The notes: generated by a model from the sequence alone, not told the origin. Counted from the first letter of the stretch, positions 25,338 through 35,497 are shown. The stretch: DNA of 64,000 bases from Achromobacter pestifer (GCF_902859625.1 NZ_CADIJX010000003.1:62001-126000), one strand, 5' to 3'. Made by a program: numbers and translations.

Positions 25338-26863
25338 GCGCCCATGCCGCCCCGGCCGTGGGCCACGAGCGCCGTGCCCGGCCTCTGGTCGCGTTGACCG
25401 GTATCTTCCTTGCCGCCATGACTGCCGGCCTGAACAATCGGGTCGGTGCCCTGGCGCTGGCGGACATCCGCGGCGCCCTGGGCCAGGGGCTGGACGATGC
25501 CTCCTGGCTCGGCACGGTCTATACCGCGGGCGAACTCGTCGCCATGCCTTTCGCCTCATGGTTTGCCATCACGCTGTCGTTGCGCCGTTTTCATCTGGGC
25601 ATGGTCGGACTTTGCGCATTGATTGCCCTGGTCCTGCCGTTCATTCACAGCTTGCCTCTGCTGTTGGCGTTGCGTGGCCTGCAAGGCCTGGCTGGCGGAG
25701 CGCTTATCCCGGTACTGATGATGGCCGCATTGAAGTTCCTGCCGCCGCCGGTCAGGCTGCACGGCCTGGCGCTTTATGCGATGACCGCCACCTTTGCGCC
25801 AAACGTGGCGATCTGGCTGGCAGGCCTTTGGACCGACACGTTGACAGACCTGCGCCTGGTCTACTGGCAAGCGATCCCCATGCTGCTGCTTGCCGGCACG
25901 CTGGTGGGATGGGGCCTGCCCGACGCTCCGTCCCAGGCTGAACGCTTCAGGCGCGCGAACTGGCCCGGCATGGCCCTGGGATCCATCGGCCTGACTCTGA
26001 TCACCGTCGCGCTGGACCAAGGGGTGCGGCTGGACTGGTTCGAATCGCGGCTGATCACGGGTTCGCTTGCGGTGGGTCTTGTGTTCACCGGCGCCTACCT
26101 CGTCAGCGAGTGGCGCCATCCCGAGCCATTCATCAATCTTCGCTTGCTGGGACGCCGCAATCTGGGACTTGGATTTGCCGTGTTCGTGGGCCTGTTGATT
26201 GTGATGCTATCCGGCTCTTCGGTGCCGGCCGCCTATCTCGGTCGCGTCTGGGGATACCGCGCGCTGCAAAGCGCGCCTATCGGCTTGATCATCGGCTTGC
26301 CGCAATTGCTGCTCGGCCCTTGCGTTGCCGCGTTGTTGTATCGCAAGTGGGTCGACGCGCGCATCGTATTCGCATTGGGGCTGGGGCTGATTGCCTTGTC
26401 GTGCCTGTTCGGTTCGCGCCTGACCTCGGACTGGATTTGGGAGCAGTTCGTTCTTGTCCAGATACTGCAAGCGCTGGGTCAGCCCATGGCCGTCGTGTCT
26501 CTGCTGTTTCTGGCGACCAGCGTGGTGAAACCTCCCGAAGGGCCATACGTGTCGGGCACCATCAACGCGCTGCGGGTCTTCGGTACGTTGGTCGGCAGTG
26601 CGGGAGTGGGTCAGATCACGGTGTTGCGCGAACGATTCCATGCGGACGCATTGCTGGACTCCCCAGGGCTTCTCCACGGGAGCTGGACGCATTTGATCGG
26701 ACCTGACCAGGTAGCGTCGGCCCTGCATGAACAAGCCTTTGTTCTGGCGACATCCGACGTCTATCTATTGCTGGGTCTGCTGGCCCTTCTGATGATTCCT
26801 TTGGTGTTGCGCCTCCAGTACATACCGGCGCCGCAACCCGTCTCTTCTTCCTCTCACGGATAA
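25334..26863 (+). CDS. MFS multidrug exporter, DHA2 family (EmrB-like)
   Basis: 509 aa with about 14 hydrophobic segments, consistent with the 14-helix DHA2 class. The N-terminal region FLAAMTAGLNNRVGALALADIRG is a DHA2 helix-1 variant. The loop-2 and helix-4 Arg region is present as LRGLQGLAGGALIPVLMMA. It would extrude drugs with proton antiport through the adaptor and outer-membrane channel encoded beside it. The start overlaps the preceding stop codon. Confidence 0.9.
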   Translation: MSAHAAPAVGHERRARPLVALTGIFLAAMTAGLNNRVGALALADIRGALGQGLDDASWLGTVYTAGELVAMPFASWFAITLSLRRFHLGMVGLCALIALVLPFIHSLPLLLALRGLQGLAGGALIPVLMMAALKFLPPPVRLHGLALYAMTATFAPNVAIWLAGLWTDTLTDLRLVYWQAIPMLLLAGTLVGWGLPDAPSQAERFRRANWPGMALGSIGLTLITVALDQGVRLDWFESRLITGSLAVGLVFTGAYLVSEWRHPEPFINLRLLGRRNLGLGFAVFVGLLIVMLSGSSVPAAYLGRVWGYRALQSAPIGLIIGLPQLLLGPCVAALLYRKWVDARIVFALGLGLIALSCLFGSRLTSDWIWEQFVLVQILQALGQPMAVVSLLFLATSVVKPPEGPYVSGTINALRVFGTLVGSAGVGQITVLRERFHADALLDSPGLLHGSWTHLIGPDQVASALHEQAFVLATSDVYLLLGLLALLMIPLVLRLQYIPAPQPVSSSSHG

Positions 26864-26867
26864 TCCA

Positions 26868-27950
26868 ATGCCATTACCCAAGATCGGCAAGACCGCCGTC
26901 GGCGCCTTGCTTGCCATTACCGTCATCGCAGCACTCTTCCATATCAATCGCCCGGAAAGCGCGTCGAACTTCCAGTCGACGAACAACGCATATGTCCGCG
27001 CCGACTACACGCAGGTATCGCCCCAGGTTTCAGGCCGCATTGCCCAGGTCCTGGTCGAGGAAAATCAACGAGTGACATCGGGTCAGGTCCTGGCCCTGAT
27101 CGATGATCGTGATTTCGTCATTGCGCTTGAACACGCCCGCGCCAGGATCCTGAGCGCACAAGCCGTCATCGATAGCCTGTCAGCCCAATCGGCCCGTCAG
27201 GAAAGCGAGATATCGAGGGCTGAGGCCACCGTTACCGCCGACCGGGCGGCCTTGAGACTCGCGCAGGCGGAGCTGGCGCGGTACCGCAACCTGGCGGCGG
27301 ACGGATCCGGCACCGTACAGGCTTTGCAGCAGGCGCAAGCGCAAGCGACCATCCACGGCGCCAACCTTGAAAAAGACCGAGCCGCCCATCAGGCCGCGCT
27401 GCGCCAACTCGACATCTATCGCGCCGAATCGCGTAAAGCCCAGGCCACGCTGGCGCAGATGAAGGCGGAAGAGGCCTCTGCGGAACTGAACCTGTCCTAT
27501 ACCCGTATCGTTGCGCCGATCGCTGGCTCTGTCGGCCAGCGTGCATTGCGGGTAGGCGCGTTTGTCGCCACGGGCAAACCCGTTGCCGCGATCGTGCCGC
27601 TGGATGAGGTCTATATCGAGGCTAATTACCGCGAAACTCAGCTGGCCCGCGTCCGCCTGGGACAACCGGTCAAGATCAGCGTCGACGCCTTGCCCGGCGT
27701 CACGCTGCACGGCAGCGTGGATAGCCTGGCTCCAGCCAGCAATGCTAGTTATGCACCGCTGGGCCCGCAAAATGCCACGGGCAACTTCACCAAGATCGTC
27801 CAGCGTCTGACGGCCCGGATACGCCTGGACCCCAATCAGCCGGACGCTGCGCGCCTTCGGGTTGGCATGTCGGTGGAACCGGAGATAGACGTGTCCGCAG
27901 ATGGCGTCGGCTCGTCTGGCAACGGGAAGGTGGCTTTGAAGAGTGACTGA
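26868..27950 (+). CDS. HlyD/EmrA-type periplasmic adaptor of the MFS pump
   Basis: 360 aa. One N-terminal membrane anchor (AVGALLAITVIAALF), then a biotinyl-lipoyl half-motif (YTQVSPQVSGRIAQVLVEENQRV), a long alpha-hairpin with coiled-coil character (residues about 80-200), the second half-motif LSYTRIVAPIAGSVGQRALRVG and a beta-barrel. It begins 4 bp after the MFS gene and converges on the RND operon. It completes an OMF-MFS-adaptor set. Confidence 0.92.
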   Translation: MPLPKIGKTAVGALLAITVIAALFHINRPESASNFQSTNNAYVRADYTQVSPQVSGRIAQVLVEENQRVTSGQVLALIDDRDFVIALEHARARILSAQAVIDSLSAQSARQESEISRAEATVTADRAALRLAQAELARYRNLAADGSGTVQALQQAQAQATIHGANLEKDRAAHQAALRQLDIYRAESRKAQATLAQMKAEEASAELNLSYTRIVAPIAGSVGQRALRVGAFVATGKPVAAIVPLDEVYIEANYRETQLARVRLGQPVKISVDALPGVTLHGSVDSLAPASNASYAPLGPQNATGNFTKIVQRLTARIRLDPNQPDAARLRVGMSVEPEIDVSADGVGSSGNGKVALKSD

Positions 27951-28032
27951 GGCCCGGCGCGTCAGACATTGGGTAGGTCCCCGTTGTCCAACGCGCTGTG
28001 ATTTCCGGCCGAATCCGCAGGCGGCTTCCCGA

Positions 28033-29511
28033 TTACTTCGATGCCACCGCATCCACCGGCACCGGATTTCCCCAGCCGCCGCCAATCGCTCGAATCAGGC
28101 CCACGGCCGATCGCGCCTGTTCGCCGCTCAACTGCACGGCGACCCGTTGCTGCAACAGCACGCTGCGGTCGGCTTCGATCACGTCCAGGTAGCTGATCGA
28201 ACCTTCGCGGTATTGCGTATGGGACAGCTTGGCGGCGCGGGCCGAGGCTTCCACCGCTGCGTCTTGCGCCTTGGTCTGGTCCGCCAGAATGCGCAGGTTG
28301 GCCAGGTTGTCTTCGACTTCGCGGAATGCGTTCAGCACGGTTTGGCGGTAGACGGCCACGTCTTCCTCGTAGACGGCGCGGGCGCGGTCCAGGCCGGCTT
28401 GGCGGCGGCCGCCGTCGAAGATGGGCATCGACAGCGCGGCGCCCACCAGCGGACCCAGCAGGAAGGTACGGCTGGACCACTGGAACAGATTGCCCAGGTC
28501 CGACGATTCATAGCCAAAGGCTCCCGTGATGTCCAGACGCGGGAAGAAGGCGGACTTGGCGGCGCCAACGCGCGAGTTGGCGGCGGCCATGGCGCGTTCG
28601 GCCGCGGCGATGTCCGGGCGGCGTTCCAGCAAGGTCGACGGCAGGCCGGCGGGAATCGACAGCGCAACCTTCTGGATCGGTTGCGGCGGCATCGTGAAGT
28701 CCGACGGCGCGCGGCCCAGCAGCACGGCCAGCGCATGCTCGGAGGTGGCGCGGCGGCGGTCGATGCCCAGCGCTTCCGATTGCGCGGAGGCCAGTTCCGC
28801 CTTGGCGCGTGCCAGATCCAGTTCGCTGATGTCGCCCGCGTCGTAGCGGCGCTGGATCAGTTGCAGCGTATCGGTACGCAGCTTGACCGTCTGGCGGTAC
28901 AGCTGCGATTCGGCGTCTTGCTCGCGCACCAGGAAGTAGGTGGTGGCCACGTCGGCCTGCAAGGCCAGCAGCACCGAACGGTACAGCGCTTCGCTCTGCT
29001 GGGCATCGGCGGTTGCCGCGTCCGCGGTGGAGGCCACGCGGCCGAACAAGTCGGCCTCGTAAGACACCGCGCCTTGCGCACGCCACGTCGTCACCGGGCT
29101 GGTGGACGTGCCGTCAGGCAGGCCTTGCGACACGGCAGACGGGCGCTGGCGGTTGGGACCGAAGGCGGCGTCCAGCGAGGGGAAGAAGCCGGCGCGGGCC
29201 TCGCGTTGCAACGCGCGGGACTGGGCCAGGCGGGCGGCGGCGGCTTGCAGGTTCTGATTGGCCTGTTGCGCTTCGTCTTCCAACTGGTTCAGGCCGTCGT
29301 CGCCGAATACCTTCCACCAGGCGCCGCGCAGCGCGTCTTCCGACGGTTCGGCGGGCTTCCAGGTGCCGGCTTCAGCGGCGGGCAGGGGGGCTTCCTTGAA
29401 TGCCGTGGGCGCGGCGGCCGACGGCTTTTCGTAAGTGGGGCCCACCGCGCAGCCGGCCAGCACAAGCAGGACGGCAAGCAGGGCGGAACCACGGGTCAGT
29501 CTTTGGATCAT
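28033..29511 (-). CDS. RND-pump outer-membrane factor (OprN/OprM-like, NodT family)
   Basis: 492 aa. The lipoprotein signal is SALLAVLLVLAGCAVGPTYEKP. OEP repeats include RRYDAGDISELDLARAKAEL, LLERRPDIAAAERAMAAAN and LGPLVGAALSMPIFDGGRR. The ATG at 29511 was chosen because it gives the correct lipoprotein signal. It is the third gene of a leftward adaptor-RND-OMF operon and the likely outer-membrane partner of the two preceding products. Confidence 0.92.
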   Translation of the reverse strand: MIQRLTRGSALLAVLLVLAGCAVGPTYEKPSAAAPTAFKEAPLPAAEAGTWKPAEPSEDALRGAWWKVFGDDGLNQLEDEAQQANQNLQAAAARLAQSRALQREARAGFFPSLDAAFGPNRQRPSAVSQGLPDGTSTSPVTTWRAQGAVSYEADLFGRVASTADAATADAQQSEALYRSVLLALQADVATTYFLVREQDAESQLYRQTVKLRTDTLQLIQRRYDAGDISELDLARAKAELASAQSEALGIDRRRATSEHALAVLLGRAPSDFTMPPQPIQKVALSIPAGLPSTLLERRPDIAAAERAMAAANSRVGAAKSAFFPRLDITGAFGYESSDLGNLFQWSSRTFLLGPLVGAALSMPIFDGGRRQAGLDRARAVYEEDVAVYRQTVLNAFREVEDNLANLRILADQTKAQDAAVEASARAAKLSHTQYREGSISYLDVIEADRSVLLQQRVAVQLSGEQARSAVGLIRAIGGGWGNPVPVDAVASK

Positions 29512-29583
29512 GATGAATTCTCTTTGTTGCACGTCCCGTCACCCTGGACGGGACGCACTGGCTGCTCTGATGTCTCGCTGGCC

Positions 29584-32500
29584 TCAAGCGTGGGGTTGCG
29601 TGGCCGGCGGCGCGTTCGGGTCGATGTGCGGCATGCACACGGGCGCTTCATGCGGCGCTGCCGAATGCAGCGTCTTGCTGCCCAGCGAGCGCAACAGCAC
29701 ATAGAACACCGGCGTCAGGAACAGACCGAACAAGGTGACGCCCAGCATGCCGAAGAACACGGCGACCCCCATGGCGTGGCGCATTTCAGAGCCCGCGCCC
29801 GAGGACAGCACCAGCGGCACGACCCCCATGATGAACGCGATGGACGTCATCAGGATCGGACGCAGACGCAGGCGGCTGGCCTCGATGGCGGCTTCGAGCG
29901 GCGTGCGGCCATTCATCTCCAGCTCGCGGGCGAACTCCACGATCAGAATGGCGTTCTTCGCGGATAGCGCCACCAACACCATCAGGCCGATCTGCGTGAA
30001 GATGTTGTTGTCGTTGCCCGTCAGGTAGACGCCCGTCAGCGCAGCCAGGATGCTCATCGGCACGATCAGGATCACGGCCAGCGGCAAGGTCAGGCTTTCG
30101 TACAGCGCGGCCAGCACCAGGAACACCAGCAGCACGCTGATCGGGAACACCCACAAACCGGCATTGCCCGCCAGAATCTGCTGATACGTCAGGTCGGTCC
30201 ATTCAAACTTCACGCCACGCGGCAGCGTTTCGGCGGCGACACGTTCGGCCGCGGCTTGCGCCTGGTCGGACGAATAGCCAGGAGCCGGGCCGCCGTTGAT
30301 GTCAGCGGCGGTGTAGCCGTTGTAGCGCACCACCATTTCCGGGCCAAAGGTCTGCTTGACTGTCACCAGCGACGACAACGGCACCATGTCGCCCGCCGCA
30401 TTGCGGGTCTTCAGTTGCAGGATGTCGTCGGCGTGGGCGCGGAACGGCGCGTCGGCTTGCGCACGCACCTGGAACACCCGGCCGAAGCGGTTGAAGTCGT
30501 TCACATACATCGAGCCCAGGTAGATCTGCATGGTGTCGAAGACTTCCGTCACCGGCACGCCCAACTGCTTGGCCTTCACGCGGTCCAGATCCACATCCAG
30601 CTGTGGCACGTTGATTTCGTAGCTGGAGAACGCCGGGCCCAGTTCAGGAGTTTGGCGGGCTTTTTCCAGGAATGCCTGTTTGGCCTTGTCCAGTTCGGCA
30701 TATCCCAGGGCGGCGCGATCTTCCAGTTGCAGCTTGAAGCCGCCGAGCGTGCCCAGACCCATCACGGGCGGGGGCGGGAACACGGCAATGAACGAATCCT
30801 GGATGGCCGCGAACTTCTGGTTCAGCGACCCCGCGATGGCGTTGCCGGACAGCGCGGCGCCCTTGCGTTCATTAAAGGGCTTCAACGTCACGAACACGAT
30901 GCCGGCGCTTGAGCTATTGGTGAAGCCGTTGATCGACAGGCCGGGGAAGGCGATGGCCGATTGCACGCCAGGCTCTTTCAGGGCGATGTCGCTCATGCGG
31001 CGAATCACGGCTTCCGTGCGGTCCAGCGAGGCGCCGTTGGGCAACTGCGTGAAGCCGATCAGGTACTGCTTGTCCTGCGCGGGCACGAAGCCGCCGGGCA
31101 CCAGATAGGACACGCCGATCGTGGCGGCCACCAGCACCCCGTACACGCCCATCGCGCCGGCCTTGCGGCGGATCACGCGGGACACACCCGTGCCGTACGA
31201 CTCGGACGCGCGGCCGAACATGTTGTTGAACCAGTTGAAGAAGCGGCCGAAGACACGGTTCATGCCACGGGTCAGCCAGTCTTGCTTGTCGTGATGGCCC
31301 TTGAGCAGCAGGGCCGACAAGGCGGGCGACAAGGTCAGCGAGTTAAAGGCCGAGATCACCGTCGAGATGGCGATGGTCATGGCGAATTGCTTGTAGAACT
31401 GGCCGGTCAGGCCCGTCATGAAAGCCAGCGGCACGAACACGGCGCACAACGTCAGCGCGATGGCGATGATGGGGCCGCTGACTTCGCGCATGGCGCGATA
31501 GGTCGCATCGCGTGGACTTAAACCCGCCGCGATGTTGCGCTCCACGTTTTCGACCACCACGATGGCGTCGTCCACCACAATCCCGATGGCCAGCACCATC
31601 CCGAACAGCGACAAGGCGTTGATGGAATAGCCGAACACCAGCAGCAGCGCGAACGTCCCCACGATGGACACGGGCACGGCCAGCAGCGGGATGATCGACG
31701 CGCGCCAGGTTTGCAGGAACAGAATCACCACCAGCACGACCAGCGCGATGGCTTCCAGCAGCGTGTGCACCACGGCTTCGATACTGGAACGCACGAACTG
31801 CGTGGGGTCGTATTCAATGCGGTATTCCACGCCCGGCGGGAAGTCTTGCGACAGTTCCGCCATGGCGGCGCGCACCTTGCTGGACACGTCCAGGGCATTG
31901 GCGCCGGGCGATTGCATGATGCCCATGCCGACGGCCTGCTTGTTATCCAGCAGCGAGCGCAGACCATATTCCTGCGCATCCAGTTCCACGCGCGCCACGT
32001 CGGACAGATGCGTCACGGCGCCGTCGGGCGAGGTTTTCAGGATGATGTCGCGGAACTCTTCTTCGCTTTGCAGGCGGCCACGCGCATTGACGTTCAGTTG
32101 CAGCGGCACGTCGCCTTGCGTGGGCGATGCGCCGATGACACCGGCGGCCACCTGCACGTTCTGTTCGCGGATGGCGGCGACCACTTCAGACGCGGTCATG
32201 CCACGCTGAGCCACTTTCTGCGGGTCCAGCCAGACGCGCATCGAGTAGTTGCCCGAGCCCCACACCGTCACTTCGCCCACGCCCGTGATGCGGGCCAGGC
32301 GATCCTTGACGTTCAGGATCGCGTAGTTGCGCAGGTAGGTGATGTCGTAGCGGTCATTGGGCGAGATCAAGTGCACGACCAGCGTCAGCGTGGGCGAGCT
32401 CTTGGCCGTGGTCACGCCCAGGCGCTGCACGTCCGGCGGCAGGCGCGGCAGCGCTTGCGACACGCGGTTCTGCACCAGTTGCTGCGCCTTGTCCGGGTCC

Positions 32501-32799
32501 ACGCCCAGCTTGAAGTTGACCGTCAGGGTCAGGTTGCCGTCGCTGTTGGCCTGCGACTGCATGTACAGCATGTCTTCCACGCCGTTGATGGATTCCTCCA
32601 GCGGCGAGGCGACGGTTTCGGCGATGACCTTGGGGTTGGCGCCCGGATACTGCGCGCGCACCACGACCGACGGCGGCACGACTTCCGGGTATTCGGAAAT
32701 GGGCAGCTGGAACATGGCCAGCAGACCTGCCAGCAAGACCAGGATGGACAACACGCCGGCAAAAATCGGCCGGTCGATGAAGAACTTTGAGATATTCAT
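29584..32799 (-). CDS. RND multidrug efflux transporter (MexF-like)
   Basis: 1,071 aa, full-length HAE1 transporter. It starts MNISKFFIDRPIFAGVLSIL and carries the helix-4 proton-relay acidic pair in GIVVDDAIVVVENVE, the FMTGLTGQFYKQFA region, PGGFVPAQDKQYLIGF and a C-terminal helix bundle ending LFLTPVFYVLLR. It resembles MexF/BpeF/OqxB more than AcrB. In Achromobacter such an operon is known as AxyEF-OprN; the exact name is inferred. It exports drugs such as chloramphenicol or fluoroquinolones in relatives. Confidence 0.93.
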   Translation of the reverse strand: MNISKFFIDRPIFAGVLSILVLLAGLLAMFQLPISEYPEVVPPSVVVRAQYPGANPKVIAETVASPLEESINGVEDMLYMQSQANSDGNLTLTVNFKLGVDPDKAQQLVQNRVSQALPRLPPDVQRLGVTTAKSSPTLTLVVHLISPNDRYDITYLRNYAILNVKDRLARITGVGEVTVWGSGNYSMRVWLDPQKVAQRGMTASEVVAAIREQNVQVAAGVIGASPTQGDVPLQLNVNARGRLQSEEEFRDIILKTSPDGAVTHLSDVARVELDAQEYGLRSLLDNKQAVGMGIMQSPGANALDVSSKVRAAMAELSQDFPPGVEYRIEYDPTQFVRSSIEAVVHTLLEAIALVVLVVILFLQTWRASIIPLLAVPVSIVGTFALLLVFGYSINALSLFGMVLAIGIVVDDAIVVVENVERNIAAGLSPRDATYRAMREVSGPIIAIALTLCAVFVPLAFMTGLTGQFYKQFAMTIAISTVISAFNSLTLSPALSALLLKGHHDKQDWLTRGMNRVFGRFFNWFNNMFGRASESYGTGVSRVIRRKAGAMGVYGVLVAATIGVSYLVPGGFVPAQDKQYLIGFTQLPNGASLDRTEAVIRRMSDIALKEPGVQSAIAFPGLSINGFTNSSSAGIVFVTLKPFNERKGAALSGNAIAGSLNQKFAAIQDSFIAVFPPPPVMGLGTLGGFKLQLEDRAALGYAELDKAKQAFLEKARQTPELGPAFSSYEINVPQLDVDLDRVKAKQLGVPVTEVFDTMQIYLGSMYVNDFNRFGRVFQVRAQADAPFRAHADDILQLKTRNAAGDMVPLSSLVTVKQTFGPEMVVRYNGYTAADINGGPAPGYSSDQAQAAAERVAAETLPRGVKFEWTDLTYQQILAGNAGLWVFPISVLLVFLVLAALYESLTLPLAVILIVPMSILAALTGVYLTGNDNNIFTQIGLMVLVALSAKNAILIVEFARELEMNGRTPLEAAIEASRLRLRPILMTSIAFIMGVVPLVLSSGAGSEMRHAMGVAVFFGMLGVTLFGLFLTPVFYVLLRSLGSKTLHSAAPHEAPVCMPHIDPNAPPATQPHA

Positions 32800-32825
32800 G
32801 AACGTTCTCTGTAGACGCGCAGGCC

Positions 32826-34022
32826 TTACTTCACTTCGGCCGCGGCGGTCTGGACCGGGGTCGCCTTGGCGGCAACCATGGGTACGACGGTCGGGGCCAC
32901 GGAGTCGCCAGGACGGATGCGTTGCAGGCCGTTGACGACGATGCGTTCACCGGCGGCAAGCCCGGAATCGACGACGCGCAGGCCTTCCTGGTTGGCGCCC
33001 AGCTTCACTTGGCGGTAGACGGCGTGGTTCTTGTCGTCCAGCACCAGCACATAGCGCTTGTCCTGGTCGGTGCCGATGGCTTTTTCGTCGATCAGCACGG
33101 CCGAGCGCGGGTCGCTGCCGCCCAGACGGACGCGGGCGTACAGGCCAGGCAGGAGCGAGCCATCGGCGTTGTCGAATTCGGCGCGCACGCGGATCGTGCC
33201 CGACGTCGCATCCAGGCGGTTGTCCACCGACTGCACAAAGCCGGTGCGCGAATAGCCTTCCTCGTTGGCCAAGCCCAGCTCGACCGGCACCGAGCCCGCG
33301 CGGCCGTTGCGGGCCGGGTTGACGTAGCGCAGGAAGGTCTGTTCATCCACGTCGAAGGAGGCGTACATCTTCGACACCGAAACCAGCGTCGTCAGCGGCA
33401 CCGACGCGGCGCCTGCCGCGACCACGTTGCCCACGGTGACTTCAGCACGCGACACGCGGCCAGCCACCGGCGCTTCGATGCGGGTGTAACCCAGGTTCAA
33501 CTTGGCGAAGTCCAGGGCGGCTTGGGCGCCTTGCAGATTGGCGGCGGCTTCGCGCGAGGCGTTCTGCTTTTCCTCGAAGTCGCGGCGGGCGATGGCGTTG
33601 TCCGTCAGCAGGCGCTGGCCTCGGGCCAGCTCCGTGGCGGTATACGAGGCGCGGGCCTTGGCGGCCGTCAGGGCGGCGGCGGCGCGGTCCACCTCGGCCG
33701 CATAGGGGCGCGGGTCGATGGTGAACAGCACATCGCCCTTCTTGACGATGCTGCCGTCCTGGAAGTGCACGGCGGTCAGGGTGCCAGACACCAGCGGACG
33801 GATGTCGACACGGTCGATCGCTTCCAGACGGCCGGAGTAGCGCTGCCAGTCCACGATGGTCTTGCTGACGACTTCGGCCACCTCGACGGGCGTGGCGGTC
33901 GGGGCTCCCTGGGCCATGGCGACGTTGCCGCCAGCAGGGCCACGGGTCAGGGCGTAGCCGCCTCCGGCCGCGAGTACGGCGGCAAAGACGACGAGCATAG
34001 CGATACGATTGCGCGAAACCAT
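32826..34022 (-). CDS. RND periplasmic adaptor (MexE-like membrane fusion protein)
   Basis: 398 aa. The N-terminal anchor/signal is MLVVFAAVLAAGGGYAL, then DWQRYSGRLEAIDRVDIRPL, the lipoyl half-motif GTLTAVHFQDGSIVKKGDVLF, a helical hairpin, and NLGYTRIEAPVAGRVSRAEV. No lipobox Cys is visible, so it is probably anchored by a helix or soluble after cleavage. AAGGAA precedes the ATG at 34022. First gene of the RND operon. Confidence 0.92.
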   Translation of the reverse strand: MVSRNRIAMLVVFAAVLAAGGGYALTRGPAGGNVAMAQGAPTATPVEVAEVVSKTIVDWQRYSGRLEAIDRVDIRPLVSGTLTAVHFQDGSIVKKGDVLFTIDPRPYAAEVDRAAAALTAAKARASYTATELARGQRLLTDNAIARRDFEEKQNASREAAANLQGAQAALDFAKLNLGYTRIEAPVAGRVSRAEVTVGNVVAAGAASVPLTTLVSVSKMYASFDVDEQTFLRYVNPARNGRAGSVPVELGLANEEGYSRTGFVQSVDNRLDATSGTIRVRAEFDNADGSLLPGLYARVRLGGSDPRSAVLIDEKAIGTDQDKRYVLVLDDKNHAVYRQVKLGANQEGLRVVDSGLAAGERIVVNGLQRIRPGDSVAPTVVPMVAAKATPVQTAAAEVK

Positions 34023-34429
34023 GGTGTTTCCTTGAGTGGTATAGGTGCGAAAGCGCGCTTGTTTGAGCCTGGGGCGGAGGCGGCCGCGGCGATCCGGGGT
34101 ATGGCAGTCCTCAACATCCGTTGGTGTGGCATTCGGCTATATGCTTAGATGCATATGGTGCAATGCAGCATGCAACAGTGTTGCGTTTCCTGGGCAATGG
34201 CGCCTTGGCGGGGCGGGTCACTGCGGTGTCGGAAGCTGAGGATTGACATGCCCTGTGGAGGCGCCGGGAGGCAAGGGCACTTCAAGATGGTTTGCATTCT
34301 GAGTGTTTTGCGGGGCCGGATAAACATGTCTATTCCGGCAACACTGTTCGGTGGAAATGACTAATCGGCGGCGAAATCGGGTTATGCTCCGTTCACCCCG
34401 ACTTATTTGCTCAAAAGGACACCGTCGCC
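34023..34429. other. Divergent promoter region of the RND pump and its LysR gene
   Basis: 407 bp without a supported gene. It contains ATATGC-N6-GCATAT (34139-34156) and GCAAC-AGT-GTTGC (34171-34183), both plausible regulator half-site pairs, in an AT-richer patch about 120 bp from the adaptor start. Confidence 0.6.
34139..34156. promoter_or_regulatory. Inverted repeat ATATGC-N6-GCATAT
   Basis: A perfect 6-bp-arm palindrome upstream of the RND operon. Candidate binding site for the adjacent LysR regulator (position-based inference). Confidence 0.4.
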
Positions 34430-35497
34430 ATGGACCGTTTTCAGGCTATGCAGGTGTTTGTGCGCGTCGTGGACGCCAATAGCTTCACTCGGGCGGCCGA
34501 CAGCCTCTCGCTTCCGCGCACCACCGTCACCACCATCATTCAGAACCTCGAACGCCTGCTGGGCGTGCGCCTGCTCAATCGCACCACGCGCCGTATCGGC
34601 CTGACGCCGGATGGCGCGGGCTATTACCAGCATTGCGTGCGCATCCTGGCCGACGTCGAGGAAACCGAGGCCTGTTTCCAGGAAGCGGCCCTGCGCTTGA
34701 AGGGCCGGCTGCGCATCGACGTCCCCACGTGCATCGGGCGGCTGATTCTAATTCCGTCATTGTGTGATTTTCACGACAAATACCCGGACGTCGAGCTGGT
34801 GCTGGGCTTGGGCGACCGTCCCGTGGATATGGTGCAAGAGGCCGTGGACTGCGTGATTCGCGCGGGCGAGCTGGAAGATTCCAGCCTGGTGGCCCGTCGC
34901 ATCGGCACCTTGCAGACCGTGACCTGCGCGTCGCCAACCTATGTGGCACGCCACGGCATGCCGCAAACGATCGAAGCCTTGCGCGACCACCACGCGGTGC
35001 ATTATTTCTCTAGCCGCACCGGCCGCAATTGCGCCTGGGACTTCAAGGTGGACGGCAAGCACCAGGAAGTGGACATGAAGGGTTCGGTGGCGGTGAACGA
35101 AGCCGGCGCCTACCTGGATTGCGGCCTGAAGGGTTTCGGGCTGATCCAGACCGCGCGCTACATGGCGTTGCCGCACCTGCAAACCGGCGAATTGATCGAG
35201 ATCCTGCCGCAGTGGAAGCCTAGCTCCACCGCTATTTCCGTCCTGTATCCGCAAAGCCGGCAGTTGTCACCCAAGGTGCGCGCCTTTGCGGATTGGGTGG
35301 CGGAACTGTTTGCCGGTTGCCCGCTGCTGAGCGGTCGCGACGAAACCGATCCGGCGGCGGCCAGTTGTGGTGTCTATCAGCGCCAACTCGGCATGCCCAG
35401 CGCCATGGTGCAGCCGCAAGCCGAACCGGCCTTGCTTCAAACGACACCGCCGCGCCGCCGCAGCGCGCGCGAAGAGGCGGCCGAGTACGCCCTGTAA
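34430..35497 (+). CDS. LysR-type regulator next to the MexEF-OprN-like pump
   Basis: 355 aa, about 50 longer than a standard LysR. The HTH is MQVFVRVVDANSFTRAADSL with LSLPRTTVTTIIQNLERLLG, typical of the CrgA-like subfamily. The effector domain runs to about residue 300. The extra C-terminal tail (RDETDPAAAS... to REEAAEYAL) is Pro/Arg-rich and probably disordered. AAAAGGAC precedes the ATG. By position it is the pump regulator, as MexT is for MexEF-OprN, though it looks CrgA-like rather than MexT-like. Confidence 0.88.
   Translation: MDRFQAMQVFVRVVDANSFTRAADSLSLPRTTVTTIIQNLERLLGVRLLNRTTRRIGLTPDGAGYYQHCVRILADVEETEACFQEAALRLKGRLRIDVPTCIGRLILIPSLCDFHDKYPDVELVLGLGDRPVDMVQEAVDCVIRAGELEDSSLVARRIGTLQTVTCASPTYVARHGMPQTIEALRDHHAVHYFSSRTGRNCAWDFKVDGKHQEVDMKGSVAVNEAGAYLDCGLKGFGLIQTARYMALPHLQTGELIEILPQWKPSSTAISVLYPQSRQLSPKVRAFADWVAELFAGCPLLSGRDETDPAAASCGVYQRQLGMPSAMVQPQAEPALLQTTPPRRRSAREEAAEYAL

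Noticed and set aside
27943..29967. 674-codon open frame on the plus strand
   Set aside because: Antisense to the RND outer-membrane factor gene; no recognisable motif.
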